A stretch of 64,000 nt of DNA from Traorella massiliensis (GCF_900104665.1 NZ_LT629968.1:62001-126000), one strand, 5' to 3'; positions 8,115 to 16,830 are shown, counted from the first letter of the stretch. The notes: generated from the sequence alone by a model not told the origin. Made by a program: numbers and translations.

Positions 8115-8999
8115 ATGTATGTATCAATGAAAGATATCTTAATGCATGCTCATAAACACAATTATGCAGTTATGGCAGTAAATAGTGTAAACATGGAAAT
8201 GGCTCGTGCAGTCATTGAAGCTGCTGAAGAAGAACATTCACCTATTATTATCAATATTGGAGTTGGCCAAATGGCAAAGCTGGCTCATCCAACTGAAATG
8301 GTTCCTATGATTAAAGCAATGGCAGAACGTGCAAACGTTCCAGTAGCGTTGAATCTTGATCATGGACAGAAATTCAGTGATATGGTAGATGCAATTCATT
8401 GGGGATTCTCAAGTGTAATGATTGATGCCTCTTCCTATCCTTATGAAGAAAACGTTAAGAGAACTTCAACTATCGTATCTTTAGCTCATCCTAAAAACAT
8501 CTGTGTTGAAGGTGAGTTAGGACACGTAGGACAGGCTGCTGATGGCGATAACTCTAGAGATGATCTATATACAAATGTTGAACAAGCTGTTCAGTTTGTA
8601 AAAGATACAGGTGTGGATGCTTTAGCAGTTGCTATCGGAACAGCTCATGGAAATTATCCGAAAGGTTATGTTCCAGTTCTTGATTTCGAAAGACTTGCTG
8701 AACTAAAGAAAGCTCTTGATATGCCGCTTGTATTACACGGTGGTTCAGGTTCAGGTGAAGAAAATATCCGTAAGGCTGTTGCTGGCGGTATTAACAAGAT
8801 CAATGTTTGTACTGATGCTTTCCATGCTGCAGAAGATGCTATGAAGGCTGCTTGGGAAGAAAAACCAGGACTGAACTATCTTGAAATCATGATGGTTGCA
8901 GAAGCTGCTATTAAAAAGTTTGTTAAAGATTATATTCGTGTTATTGGTTCAAATGACCAGTACATCTATGGTGAAACAGTTACTGTAGGTAACGAATAG
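8115..8999 (+). CDS. class II ketose-bisphosphate aldolase (FbaA/GatY/KbaY family)
   Basis: Zinc-dependent aldolase, 294 aa. Seen are LDHG (81-84) with a zinc His, GELGHVG, GTAHGNYPKG with another zinc His, and the phosphate-binding LHGGSGSGEE loop. The family cleaves fructose- or tagatose-1,6-bisphosphate, or related ketose phosphates, into two trioses. Position in a PTS operon with dehydrogenases and an acid-sugar kinase argues for a dedicated catabolic aldolase. Start supported by AAAAGAGGTAG upstream. It is followed by a hairpin with a U-rich tail that may lower transcription into the next gene. Confidence 0.86.
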   Translation: MYVSMKDILMHAHKHNYAVMAVNSVNMEMARAVIEAAEEEHSPIIINIGVGQMAKLAHPTEMVPMIKAMAERANVPVALNLDHGQKFSDMVDAIHWGFSSVMIDASSYPYEENVKRTSTIVSLAHPKNICVEGELGHVGQAADGDNSRDDLYTNVEQAVQFVKDTGVDALAVAIGTAHGNYPKGYVPVLDFERLAELKKALDMPLVLHGGSGSGEENIRKAVAGGINKINVCTDAFHAAEDAMKAAWEEKPGLNYLEIMMVAEAAIKKFVKDYIRVIGSNDQYIYGETVTVGNE

Positions 9000-9007
9000 T
9001 TTTAATA

Positions 9008-9036
9008 AAGGTGGCTGTTATAGCCACCTTCATTTT
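9008..9036 (+). terminator. intra-operon hairpin with U-rich tail
   Basis: 9-bp stem AAGGTGGCT (9008-9016) with 9022-9030, 5-base loop, then CATTTTT. It lies between aldolase and dehydrogenase on the same strand with no evident new promoter, so probably a partial terminator or processing and stability site. Confidence 0.65.
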
Positions 9037-9062
9037 TGAGAAAATAGGAAAGAGGTAGAAGG

Positions 9063-9818
9063 ATGTTTGAATTAAATGGAAAGGTTGCATTAGTAACCGG
9101 AGCCAACAGAGGACTTGGTTTTGCTATGTGTATGGCATTAGCAGAAGCGGGTGCGGATATATTTAATGTTGGTAATGATAATGATGATGAAATTAAAGCA
9201 GCTGTTGAAAAAACAGGACGCCAATATCGTTATTATTTCGCTGATCTGTCAAAACCTTCAAAGGCTTTATCTGATAAAATTGTAGAAGAAGTGGTTAAGG
9301 AATATGGCCACTTGGATATTCTATTAAATAATGCTGGTGCAAATCGTCGTACACCATTCTTAGATTATCCGGAAGAAGATTGGGACTTTTTGATCAATCT
9401 AAATTTGAAGAATGTATTCCACATGTCACAAAGTGCTGCTAACCAAATGGTGAAGCAGCAGACAAAAGGCAAGATCATCAACATTGCCAGTATGCTTTCA
9501 TTTACTGGTGGTATTTATGCACCGGCCTATGCTGCAAGTAAAAGCGGAGTCATGGGTTTAACAAAATCGATGGCCAATGAATTATCTAAACTTGGAATCA
9601 ATTGTAATGCTATCGCACCGGGGTATATGGATACACCGATGACAAAACCAATGCAGGAAGATCCTGTACGTAATAAAGAAGTATTGGACCGTATCCCTAT
9701 TGGATATTGGGGAAAACCAGAAGTTCTTAAAGGACCTGTTGTTTTCTTAGCTTCTAGTGCTTCTGATTATGTATGTGGAGCTACATTGCCTGTAGATGGC
9801 GGATGGCTGTCACGTTAA
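9063..9818 (+). CDS. kduD: SDR-family dehydrogenase, KduD/DhuD-like
   Basis: NAD(P)-dependent short-chain dehydrogenase, 251 aa. Cofactor motif TGANRGLG (12-19), NNAG (89-92), catalytic Ser near 143, Tyr156 and Lys160 (YAASK). The C-terminus (PIGYWGKPEVLKGPVVFLA, then PVDGGWL) is the pattern of 2-dehydro-3-deoxy-D-gluconate 5-dehydrogenase (KduD) and its streptococcal counterpart DhuD. In those pathways it interconverts 3-deoxy-2,5-diketogluconate and KDG after glycosaminoglycan or pectin breakdown. The next gene is DhuI-like, which supports the assignment. No KDG kinase of the PfkB type or KDPG aldolase of the Eda type is in the window. Symbol is by family resemblance. Confidence 0.8.
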   Translation: MFELNGKVALVTGANRGLGFAMCMALAEAGADIFNVGNDNDDEIKAAVEKTGRQYRYYFADLSKPSKALSDKIVEEVVKEYGHLDILLNNAGANRRTPFLDYPEEDWDFLINLNLKNVFHMSQSAANQMVKQQTKGKIINIASMLSFTGGIYAPAYAASKSGVMGLTKSMANELSKLGINCNAIAPGYMDTPMTKPMQEDPVRNKEVLDRIPIGYWGKPEVLKGPVVFLASSASDYVCGATLPVDGGWLSR

Positions 9819-9848
9819 TATAAATAAATGGGAAAAGGAGAAAAAAGT

Positions 9849-10493
9849 ATGAAAATTGCGTTAATGAATGAATTTAGTCAGGCTTCTAAAAATGCTCTTG
9901 TTTTAGAACAGTTAAAAGATGTCGTAGAACCAATGGGACATACTGTATATAATACAGGAATGTGTAAGGATGGCGATGATCCTTATTTGACATATTTGAA
10001 CTTAGGTGTTCAGGCTGCGTTATTATTAAACTCTAAGGCTGTTGACTTTGTAGTAACAGGATGTGGAACAGGTCAGGGTGCTTTGATGGCTTTAAATGCA
10101 TTCCCTGGTGTTGTTTGTGGTTACTGCATTGAACCAAGTGATGCTTATTTGTTCTTACAGATCAACAATGGTAATGCTCTTTCTATTCCTTATGCAAAAG
10201 GATTTGGCTGGGGTGCTGAATTAAATATTCATACAATATTTGAAAAAGCCTTTGGTTCTCCAAAAGGAATGGGTTATCCAAATGAACCAGGTAGAAAAGA
10301 ATCTCAGAATAGAAACGCAGCTAATCTGTTTAAGATGAAGGAAGCTATTGGCAAAGATTTAATCTCTGCATTAAAAGCTATCGATCAGGATATTGTAAAA
10401 CAGGCATTATCTCCAAGATTTTTGGAATGCTTCAATGAAGGCTGCCAGGTTCCTGAATTAAAAGCTTACGTTGATGAATTACTAGCAAAATAG
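9849..10493 (+). CDS. RpiB/LacAB-family isomerase, DhuI-like
   Basis: Sugar isomerase of the RpiB/LacA/LacB family, 214 aa, longer than the ~150-aa RpiB. Visible are the N-terminal MKIALMNEFSQASKNA strand, the family GTGQGA turn and a conserved EPSDAYLFLQINNGNA segment. This matches the family in streptococci named DhuI, an isomerase of 4-deoxy-5-hexosulose uronate. The start at 9849 is set by AAAAGGAG 8 bases upstream; a 7-codon longer frame exists but lacks this site. The pairing with the KduD/DhuD-like gene suggests unsaturated uronate or related deoxy sugar-acid metabolism. Confidence 0.75.
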   Translation: MKIALMNEFSQASKNALVLEQLKDVVEPMGHTVYNTGMCKDGDDPYLTYLNLGVQAALLLNSKAVDFVVTGCGTGQGALMALNAFPGVVCGYCIEPSDAYLFLQINNGNALSIPYAKGFGWGAELNIHTIFEKAFGSPKGMGYPNEPGRKESQNRNAANLFKMKEAIGKDLISALKAIDQDIVKQALSPRFLECFNEGCQVPELKAYVDELLAK

Positions 10494-10520
10494 GAACCAT
10501 GCTTTCGCATGGTTTCTTTT
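10493..10520 (+). terminator. second intra-operon hairpin
   Basis: 8-bp perfect stem AACCATGC (10495-10502) with GCATGGTT (10507-10514), 4-base loop, then TCTTTTA. It separates the dehydrogenase/isomerase pair from the GldA-like gene and may tune downstream expression. Confidence 0.65.
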
Positions 10521-10536
10521 ATAGAAAGGGAATTTT

Positions 10537-11607
10537 ATGAATAGTGTTTTTTTACCACGATTTACGATGGGCATTGGTGCCTGCAAATCAATCAGTGAAT
10601 TTTTAAAAGAAAATACAAAGGTTGCAGTACTATACGGCAATAAAGCTTATCAGGCTGCAAAACCATATTTAGATGAAGCTTTTTCAGAAGCAAAGCTAGA
10701 TATCGTTGTTTTAAAAAACTATGGTCATGAAGCAACTTATGAAAATGTAGAAATGATTCAAAATTTTGAAGGCATGGATCAGGTAGAAGCTTTAATTGGT
10801 GTCGGTGGCGGAAAATGTCTGGATACGATCAAATATGTCGGTGATAAGATGAATTTACCGGTTTATACGATTCCAACCATTGCTTCAACATGTGCAGCAG
10901 TAACTAAGATCAGTATCATGTATAATGCTGATGGTTCATTCAAAGATATTCCAAAGTTAAAACAGCCTCCGGTTCATTGCTTTATTGAACCACGTATCAT
11001 CTGTGATGCCCCAATCCAATATTTATGGGCAGGTATTGGTGATACGATGGCAAAGCATGTTGAGTCGGTATTTAGTGCTAGAAATGATGAATTGGATTAT
11101 GCCAGTGAATTAGGTATTAAGATCGGTGAAAACTGCTACTATCCAATGCTACGTGATGGAGCACAGGCTTTAGAAGATGCAAAGAATCATGCTGTAACAC
11201 CGGCTCTTGAAAGAGTTATTCAAAATATTTTAATTACAACAGGAAGTGTTTCTTTATCTGTTGATGCAGCTTATAACTCAGCACTTGCTCATGCACTTTT
11301 CTATGGATTAACAGTACGTAAGCATATCGAAAAGAATCATTTGCATGGTGAGGTCGTTTCTTATGGAACACTGGTTCAGTTAATGATGGATAAGCAGACA
11401 GACATGCTTGAAAAGACATATCAGTTTAATAAGCAGATTGGTTTGCCAACTTGTCTAAAAGATTTAGAATTAAATATTCATGATGATTTAGAAGATATAT
11501 TGGAAAAGGCTGAAAGTAATTCAGAACTTGAACATGTGCCATATCCGGTAACAAAAGATTTGATTTATCAGGCAATGAAAGATTTAGAAGAATATGGAGG
11601 TAAATAA
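10537..11607 (+). CDS. GldA-type (glycerol dehydrogenase family) dehydrogenase
   Basis: NAD-dependent, zinc-using dehydrogenase of the glycerol dehydrogenase branch of the Fe-ADH superfamily, 356 aa. The GVGGGKCLDTIKY cofactor motif is near 90 and PTIASTCAAVTKIS near 112. Metal ligands are visible as the Asp of AGIGDTMAKH (about 168), the His of ALAHALFYG (about 249) and the His of HLHGEVVSYG (about 268). The residues around the substrate differ from true GldA. The gene sits in a sugar-acid operon and overlaps the ribosome binding site of the racemase-like gene, so it likely acts on a polyol or hydroxy-ketone intermediate. Substrate unknown. Confidence 0.82.
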   Translation: MNSVFLPRFTMGIGACKSISEFLKENTKVAVLYGNKAYQAAKPYLDEAFSEAKLDIVVLKNYGHEATYENVEMIQNFEGMDQVEALIGVGGGKCLDTIKYVGDKMNLPVYTIPTIASTCAAVTKISIMYNADGSFKDIPKLKQPPVHCFIEPRIICDAPIQYLWAGIGDTMAKHVESVFSARNDELDYASELGIKIGENCYYPMLRDGAQALEDAKNHAVTPALERVIQNILITTGSVSLSVDAAYNSALAHALFYGLTVRKHIEKNHLHGEVVSYGTLVQLMMDKQTDMLEKTYQFNKQIGLPTCLKDLELNIHDDLEDILEKAESNSELEHVPYPVTKDLIYQAMKDLEEYGGK

Positions 11608-11608
11608 G

Positions 11609-12268
11609 ATGAAAAAAATAGTAATGATTCACACAAGTCCTGTTTCTTTAAATGATTTAAAAGAATTAGTAAAAGAAAAAATGCCAGATGTTGAATTGGT
11701 GAATATCATCGATGATTCACTGTTGGAAGAAGTAAAGGGCAATGGTGGTTTAACACCAGCGATTATTTCACGTATGATGACTTATGTTCAGACAGCTGCT
11801 TCTTTAAAACCTGATTTGATTTTCAATCAATGTTCAAGTGTTGGAGAAGCCTTTGATATCGCAAAGAAATGTACAGATATCCCAACGCTTAAGATTGATG
11901 AAGCAATGGCAGAAAGGGCTGTTTCTTTAGGTAAGAAAATTGCTGTGATCGCAACGGTTGCATCTACGATGAAACCTAGCTGTAATTTAGTGAGAACGAA
12001 AGCTAAAGAAGCTGGAAAAGAAGTTGAAGTAAAAGAATATCTTGTTAATGGCGCTTTAGATATCTTGATGAAAGAGAAAAATGTTGAAAAGCATAATCAG
12101 CTTGTTTTAAATGAAATCAACAAGGCATGTGAAGAATGTGATGTTGTTGTCTTAGCTCAAGGTTCTATGACAGCGATCCTTCCTTATTTGAAAGAAACTT
12201 CTAAGCCAGTGCTTACAAGTCCTGAAATGGCGATTGATCGTGCTAAGGAGATGCTTTATGGAAAATAG
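11609..12268 (+). CDS. Asp/Glu/hydantoin racemase-superfamily protein
   Basis: 219-aa protein of the Asp/Glu racemase fold. Two Cys-containing segments at the equivalent places (FNQCSSVGEA near 71, and KPSCNLVR near 128) could supply the paired Cys acid/base residues, but the spacing is not classical. An AQGSMTAILPYL segment is near 185. I start at ATG 11609 because GGAGG (11596-11600) is well spaced; the in-frame GTG upstream is inside the previous gene. It overlaps the kinase gene by 11 bases, so the two are translationally coupled. Racemase-fold proteins next to DUF1537 kinases suggest a sugar-acid isomerase role, which is inference. Confidence 0.7.
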   Translation: MKKIVMIHTSPVSLNDLKELVKEKMPDVELVNIIDDSLLEEVKGNGGLTPAIISRMMTYVQTAASLKPDLIFNQCSSVGEAFDIAKKCTDIPTLKIDEAMAERAVSLGKKIAVIATVASTMKPSCNLVRTKAKEAGKEVEVKEYLVNGALDILMKEKNVEKHNQLVLNEINKACEECDVVVLAQGSMTAILPYLKETSKPVLTSPEMAIDRAKEMLYGK

Positions 12269-13568
12269 AAAGATGATCGTACTTGATGATGATCCAACAG
12301 GTATTCAAAGTGTTCATGATGTATTGGTCATTACTCAGCCAACACTTGATAATCTAAAGGAAGCTATGACATCATCAGGATCTCTTTTCTATATTCTGAC
12401 AAATTCTCGCTCTTTTAGTGAAGAAAAAACAGCGGAATACCATAGAGAATTAACGCAATTGATTGTTGAAGCTGCTAATCAAAGCAAGACAGACTTTATG
12501 ATCTTATCAAGAGGTGATTCTACGCTTCGTGGTCACTATCCGTTAGAAACAGAAATTATTCGTCAGGTATTAGAAGAAAATGGACAACAAATTGACGGTG
12601 AAATCATCTGTCCTTATTTAGATGGTATTCGCAAAACAGAAAATGATATCCATTATGTGAAGACGGATGATGGCTGGCTGCCATGTGGTGAAAGTGAATT
12701 TGCAAAGGATAAATCTTTCGCATATCATGCTTCAGATTTGAAGGAATATGTGGAAGAAAAGACAAAAGGTGCTTATAAGGCAGCTGATTGTATCAGTATT
12801 TCATTAGAAGATTTAAATGATGAACATACAGTTATAGAAAAACTGAACAGTGTTTCAGATTTCAATAAAGTAATCATTAACTGTACATGTATGAATGATC
12901 TAAAAAAGTTTGTATGTGCTTTTGAGAAGTGTAGGAAACGCTATATGTTCCGTTGTGCTGCTAGTATTGTGAAAGAGCTGGCTCATATCGAAGATCGACC
13001 TTATCTAACCAAAGAAGATTGTGTTCAGGAAGGTACTGGAGGTCTGATCCTTGTGGGCAGTCATGTAAAGAAAACCGCTTCACAATTAGCTTATTTAAAA
13101 GAACATGCGAAAGATTTAGTATGGATCGAATTTAATCAGCATAAGGTATTAGACAATACCTTGCATGAAGAAAGCCTGCGTGTCAGTGGTGAACTTGAAA
13201 AAGTACTGAAAGAAGATAAGGTTGCGGTAGTTGCGACACGAAGAGAAAGGGTCGATTTCCCAGGTGATGATCCAGAAAAACAACTTGAAATGGCAACAGC
13301 GATTTCTAGTGAACTCATTGGTGTTCTTTCTCGTTTAACGATTCGTCCACGCTTTTTGATTACCAAAGGGGGTATTACTTCCAGTGATGCCTTAACAATA
13401 GGTTTAAAAGTATCAAAAGAATGGGTATTAGGCCAGATTCAGCAGAATGTTGGTGTAGTTCGCTGCTTAGAAGGCAGTAAATTTGAAAATTTGCCAGTTG
13501 TTGTTTTCCCAGGAAATGTTGGTGATGAAACAACGCTGTATAAGGTTGTTGAAACACTTCATAGTTAA
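12258..13568 (+). CDS. four-carbon acid sugar kinase family protein (DUF1537)
   Basis: ATP-dependent kinase of the DUF1537 family (OtnK, DtnK and LtnK are characterised members that phosphorylate tetronates), 436 aa. Visible: DDDPTGIQSVHDV (N-terminal acid-binding site), LSRGDSTLRGHYPLE (about 82-96), KGGITSSDA (about 370, ATP-binding domain) and PVVVFPGNVGDE near the C-terminus. Start is the ATG at 12258 with AAGGAG 7 bases upstream. It is the last gene of the operon. Its acceptor is not predictable; in the local context it could phosphorylate a sugar acid such as KDG or a tetronate. Confidence 0.82.
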   Translation: MENRKMIVLDDDPTGIQSVHDVLVITQPTLDNLKEAMTSSGSLFYILTNSRSFSEEKTAEYHRELTQLIVEAANQSKTDFMILSRGDSTLRGHYPLETEIIRQVLEENGQQIDGEIICPYLDGIRKTENDIHYVKTDDGWLPCGESEFAKDKSFAYHASDLKEYVEEKTKGAYKAADCISISLEDLNDEHTVIEKLNSVSDFNKVIINCTCMNDLKKFVCAFEKCRKRYMFRCAASIVKELAHIEDRPYLTKEDCVQEGTGGLILVGSHVKKTASQLAYLKEHAKDLVWIEFNQHKVLDNTLHEESLRVSGELEKVLKEDKVAVVATRRERVDFPGDDPEKQLEMATAISSELIGVLSRLTIRPRFLITKGGITSSDALTIGLKVSKEWVLGQIQQNVGVVRCLEGSKFENLPVVVFPGNVGDETTLYKVVETLHS

Positions 13569-13579
13569 AAATCATAAAG

Positions 13580-13613
13580 GCTCCAAAGACATTTTGTCTA
13601 AGGAGCTTTTTTT
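13580..13613 (+). terminator. terminator of the sugar-acid PTS operon
   Basis: GCTCC/GGAGC outer stem (13580-13584 with 13602-13606), inner AGACA/TGTCT pairs, then seven T. Confidence 0.9.
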
Positions 13614-13708
13614 ATATATTAGGAAATTTCATTTTTTGATTGATAGAAAGATGATGAAAGAAAATAAAAAAAGTTAAGTGTGATTTATGTTATGATAATA
13701 TATATCAT
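13614..13708 (+). repeat. 95-bp intergenic repeat, copy A
   Basis: Almost identical to 17412-17505 (one base change and one base in a T run). AT-rich, with a terminal palindromic ATGATA..TATCAT. Both copies directly follow a terminator. Copy A lies upstream of the EIICBA promoter. Confidence 0.85.
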
Positions 13709-13737
13709 CAATGGTAACTATAATTTTTATATTTTTG

Positions 13738-13769
13738 TTGGCAGAAAGCGCTTTCTGGGTTAATATAAT
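13738..13769 (+). promoter_or_regulatory. EIICBA promoter with cre site in the spacer
   Basis: TTGGCA (13738-13743), 17-base spacer, TAATAT (13761-13766). The spacer holds the perfect 14-base palindrome AGAAAGCGCTTTCT (13743-13756), matching the catabolite-responsive element core. CcpA bound here would block polymerase; this is inferred from the known consensus. Confidence 0.75.
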
Positions 13770-13776
13770 GGGCGTA

Positions 13777-13855
13777 GAGTGTTACTGGTGATGCAGGCAT
13801 TAACTATGAAATTGTCTTATAAGGATAGTTTTCTTTAGTTAATGCCTTTTTATTT
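13777..13855 (+). promoter_or_regulatory. RAT antiterminator overlapping a terminator
   Basis: GAGTGTTACTGG and GCAGGCATTAACT (about 13778-13805) match the ribonucleic antiterminator consensus bound by SacY/LicT/GlcT proteins. Its 3' half is the 5' arm of a 12-bp terminator (13795-13806 with 13836-13847, then TTTTATTTT). Binding of the antiterminator protein would exclude the terminator. The likely protein is encoded at 15979. Confidence 0.85.
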
Positions 13856-13884
13856 TCTAAAGAAAGCGGAAAGAGAGGAAAAAT

Positions 13885-15963
13885 ATGAAAGACAAGATTT
13901 TTGAAGTCCTGCAGCGTGTAGGACGTAGCTTTATGCTGCCGATAGCGATTCTTCCGGTAGCTGGATTATTTTTGGGAATTGGTGGATCATTTACGAATCC
14001 AACAATGGTGGAAGCCTATGGATTGACATCTATATTAGGTGAAGGAACTTTCATGTATGCGATTTTGACGGTTTTAAATAAGTGTGGCGATATTATCTTC
14101 GCCAATCTTCCAATTCTATTTGCGATGGGAGTAGCGATTGGAATGGCAAAGAAAGAGAAAGAAGTTGCGGCATTGGCAGGTGCTATTGCTTTCTTTGTCA
14201 TGCATACAGCAATCAGTGCAATGCTAAGTGTCACAGGCATTGCAGAAAGTCTTCCAGCCGGTTCGATTACAAATGTCGTAGGTATTCAGTCATTACAGAT
14301 GGGTGTCTTTGGCGGTATCATCGTTGGCCTTGGAGTTGCTTATTTACATAATAAATTTTATAAAATTGAATTGCCACAGGTTCTTTCCTTTTTTGGAGGA
14401 ACACGTTTTGTACCAATTATTTGTTCGATTGCTTATCTTATTGTAGGTATCATCATGTTTTATATTTGGCCTTCAATTCAAAATGGTATCTATGCAGTAG
14501 GTGAGCTGGTACGTAATTCAGGCTATGGCGGTACATTCTTATACGGGCTTATGGAAAGAGCCTTGATACCGTTTGGTTTACACCATGTATTCTATATGCC
14601 ATTCTGGCAGACTGCTGTAGGAGGCAGTGCTAATGTTTGTGGTACGATCGTAGAAGGTGCTCAGAATATTTTCTTTGCGGAATTGGGATGTCCAGCAACT
14701 ACAGTTTTCAATACAGAAGCAACACGTTTTATGGCTGGAAAATTTCCACTGATGATCTTTGGTCTTCCAGGTGCTGCTTTAGCAATGTATCGTTGTGCAA
14801 AACCTGAGAAAAGGAAAATTGCAGGAGGTCTCTTGATTTCAGCTGCCTTAACATCTATGCTGACAGGCATTACTGAACCTCTTGAGTTTACTTTCTTATT
14901 CGTAGCGCCGCTTCTATATGTCATTCATAGTATCTTTGCTGGGTTGGCTTACATGCTGATGCACATTTTTAAAGTGGGTGTCGGAATGACTTTCTCTGGA
15001 GGACTGATCGATCTTTCACTTTTTGGTATCCTGCAGGGAAATGCGAAAACCAATTGGTATTGGATCGTCATCATTGGTATCATTTACTTTATTGTCTATT
15101 ATTTCGTGTTTACTTTCTTTATAAAGAAAATGAATTTGAAAACACCGGGACGTGAAGATGATAGTGAAGAAACAAAGCTCTATACTCGTGCTGATGTGAA
15201 TGCGAAAAAGCAAGGGAATAGTGATACATCAGTGAGTGCCTTGATTGTAAAAGGTCTTGGTGGTGCTGATAATATTTCAGATGTAGACTGCTGTGCAACT
15301 CGTCTAAGAATAACTGTTTTTGATTCTTCTAAAGTGAGTGAAGATATCTTAAAACAAAGCGGTGCTGCAGGTGTGATCTTTAAAGGAAAAGGTGTTCAGA
15401 TTATTTATGGTCCAAAGGTAACGGTCATCAAATCAAATCTTGAAGATTATCTTCATAACCCAACAGCACATGAAAAGTTTGAGGTGATTGAAGAAACAAA
15501 GGTGAGTGATGTGAAAGATGTCTTTGTTTCTCCGCTTAGTGGTGAATTAAAGCTGATTACAGAAGCGCCTGATGAAACCTTTGCGACAAAAATGATGGGA
15601 GATGGTGTAGTGATTTTCCCAAATGATGGAAATGTTTATGCTCCTTGTGATGGTAAGATCAAGATGATTTTCCCAACGAAACATGCATTAGGCATTGAAA
15701 GCAAAGAAGGAGTAGAATTATTACTGCATATAGGAATTGATACTGTTCAGTTAAATGGAGAAGGCTTTGAATTACATTGTGAAGCTGAACAAGAAATCAA
15801 AAAGGGTGACAAACTGCTTTCTTTTGATTTAAAATATATACAGGAACATGCGAAAAGTAGCGCAACTGTTATTGTATTTACAAATCTCTCAGATCAGCAG
15901 CATCTTGAACTTTTAAAACTTGGAGATGTACAAGCAAAAGAAGAGATCATTCGCTTATCCTAG
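13885..15963 (+). CDS. ptsG: PTS EIICBA, glucose (PtsG) family
   Basis: Fused sugar permease and phosphotransferase, 692 aa. IIC spans about 1-410 with the glucose-type GLHHVFYMPFW loop (near 232) and TEPLEFTFLF (near 332). IIB is about 440-525 with DCCATRLR; by alignment C470 is the phosphorylated Cys. IIA is about 545-685 with LLLHIGIDTVQL, H615. The domain order and FGLHH..PFW resemble PtsG more than the GlcNAc NagE type, but glucosamine or another glucoside is possible. Regulation is unusually clear: promoter with a cre palindrome, then an RAT/terminator. The antiterminator gene follows 15 bases downstream. Confidence 0.88.
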   Translation: MKDKIFEVLQRVGRSFMLPIAILPVAGLFLGIGGSFTNPTMVEAYGLTSILGEGTFMYAILTVLNKCGDIIFANLPILFAMGVAIGMAKKEKEVAALAGAIAFFVMHTAISAMLSVTGIAESLPAGSITNVVGIQSLQMGVFGGIIVGLGVAYLHNKFYKIELPQVLSFFGGTRFVPIICSIAYLIVGIIMFYIWPSIQNGIYAVGELVRNSGYGGTFLYGLMERALIPFGLHHVFYMPFWQTAVGGSANVCGTIVEGAQNIFFAELGCPATTVFNTEATRFMAGKFPLMIFGLPGAALAMYRCAKPEKRKIAGGLLISAALTSMLTGITEPLEFTFLFVAPLLYVIHSIFAGLAYMLMHIFKVGVGMTFSGGLIDLSLFGILQGNAKTNWYWIVIIGIIYFIVYYFVFTFFIKKMNLKTPGREDDSEETKLYTRADVNAKKQGNSDTSVSALIVKGLGGADNISDVDCCATRLRITVFDSSKVSEDILKQSGAAGVIFKGKGVQIIYGPKVTVIKSNLEDYLHNPTAHEKFEVIEETKVSDVKDVFVSPLSGELKLITEAPDETFATKMMGDGVVIFPNDGNVYAPCDGKIKMIFPTKHALGIESKEGVELLLHIGIDTVQLNGEGFELHCEAEQEIKKGDKLLSFDLKYIQEHAKSSATVIVFTNLSDQQHLELLKLGDVQAKEEIIRLS

Positions 15964-15978
15964 TTTAGGAGGAATAGA

Positions 15979-16803
15979 ATGTTTGAAATTACTAAAATCT
16001 TAAATCATAATGCAATTCTTGTCATAAAAGATCAAAGGGAATATCTGATATTAGATAAAGGAATTGGTTTTGGAAAAAAAGTAAAAGATCAAATTAAAAA
16101 TGCTTCCTTTGAAGCTGTATATCAGCTTCAAAGTGAAACTAAAAGAGGTAATAAAGAAATCATTGAAAAAATCGATCCTATCTTTTTAGAAATTGCCCAT
16201 CAGATTCTTAAACATGCCAGTGAAAAGCTAGGAAATCTTGATCATAACATTCTATTGCCTTTAAGTGATCATATTGCTTTTGCCATTGAAAGAATAAAAA
16301 ATGGACTTATAATTTCTAATCCATTTACCAATGAAATAAGGATGCTGAACCCAGATGAATATAAGATAGCCAGTATCGCTAAATCAATTATTCAAAATAG
16401 ATTAGGTTATGAAATCAATGAAGATGAAATTGGCTATATTACTTTACATCTGCATAGTGCAGCGACCCATGAGAAAGTAGATGAAAGCATGAAAATTGCT
16501 ATGATCGTACAAGAAAGTATTAAAACGATTGAAGAAAAGTTAAATACTTCAATTAATATTCATTCATTGGCATATAGTCGGTTATTAACACATATGAAAT
16601 ATATGCTGGCACGAATAAAAACGAATGAAAAATTAAATTTGGATATGGATGAATATGTGCGAACTCACTTTCCATTAGCTTATGAAGCAGCTGAAGCAAT
16701 CATAATTCAAATTGGTAAAGAATTGCATCGTACGATACCTAGGATTGAGATTGGTTATCTAGGGTTGCATATCCAGCGTATTTGTGACATAACGAAAGAA
16801 TAA
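15979..16803 (+). CDS. BglG/LicT/GlcT-family transcription antiterminator
   Basis: RNA-binding antiterminator, 274 aa. The N-terminal CAT RNA-binding domain (1-55) starts MFEITKILNHNAILV; PRD1 is about 65-170 with conserved His in SDHIAFAIER and LHLHSAA, and PRD2 about 175-274 with His in YLGLHIQRI. PRD phosphorylation by the PTS controls such proteins. It almost certainly acts on the RAT/terminator before the EIICBA gene, as the two genes are 15 bases apart. GlcT-like by context, LicT-like by sequence; the two cannot be separated here. Confidence 0.88.
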   Translation: MFEITKILNHNAILVIKDQREYLILDKGIGFGKKVKDQIKNASFEAVYQLQSETKRGNKEIIEKIDPIFLEIAHQILKHASEKLGNLDHNILLPLSDHIAFAIERIKNGLIISNPFTNEIRMLNPDEYKIASIAKSIIQNRLGYEINEDEIGYITLHLHSAATHEKVDESMKIAMIVQESIKTIEEKLNTSINIHSLAYSRLLTHMKYMLARIKTNEKLNLDMDEYVRTHFPLAYEAAEAIIIQIGKELHRTIPRIEIGYLGLHIQRICDITKE

Positions 16804-16830
16804 GACGGGAAAACCTGTCTTTTCTTTTAT
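16803..16830 (+). terminator. terminator after the antiterminator gene
   Basis: 7-bp stem (16803-16809 with 16814-16820, one G-U pair), AAAA loop, T-rich tail; it overlaps the last base of the stop codon. Confidence 0.8.

Noticed and set aside
14016-14240. Minus-strand and alternative frames across the ptsG gene
   Set aside because: They mirror the strong coding frame of EIICBA and lack start signals.
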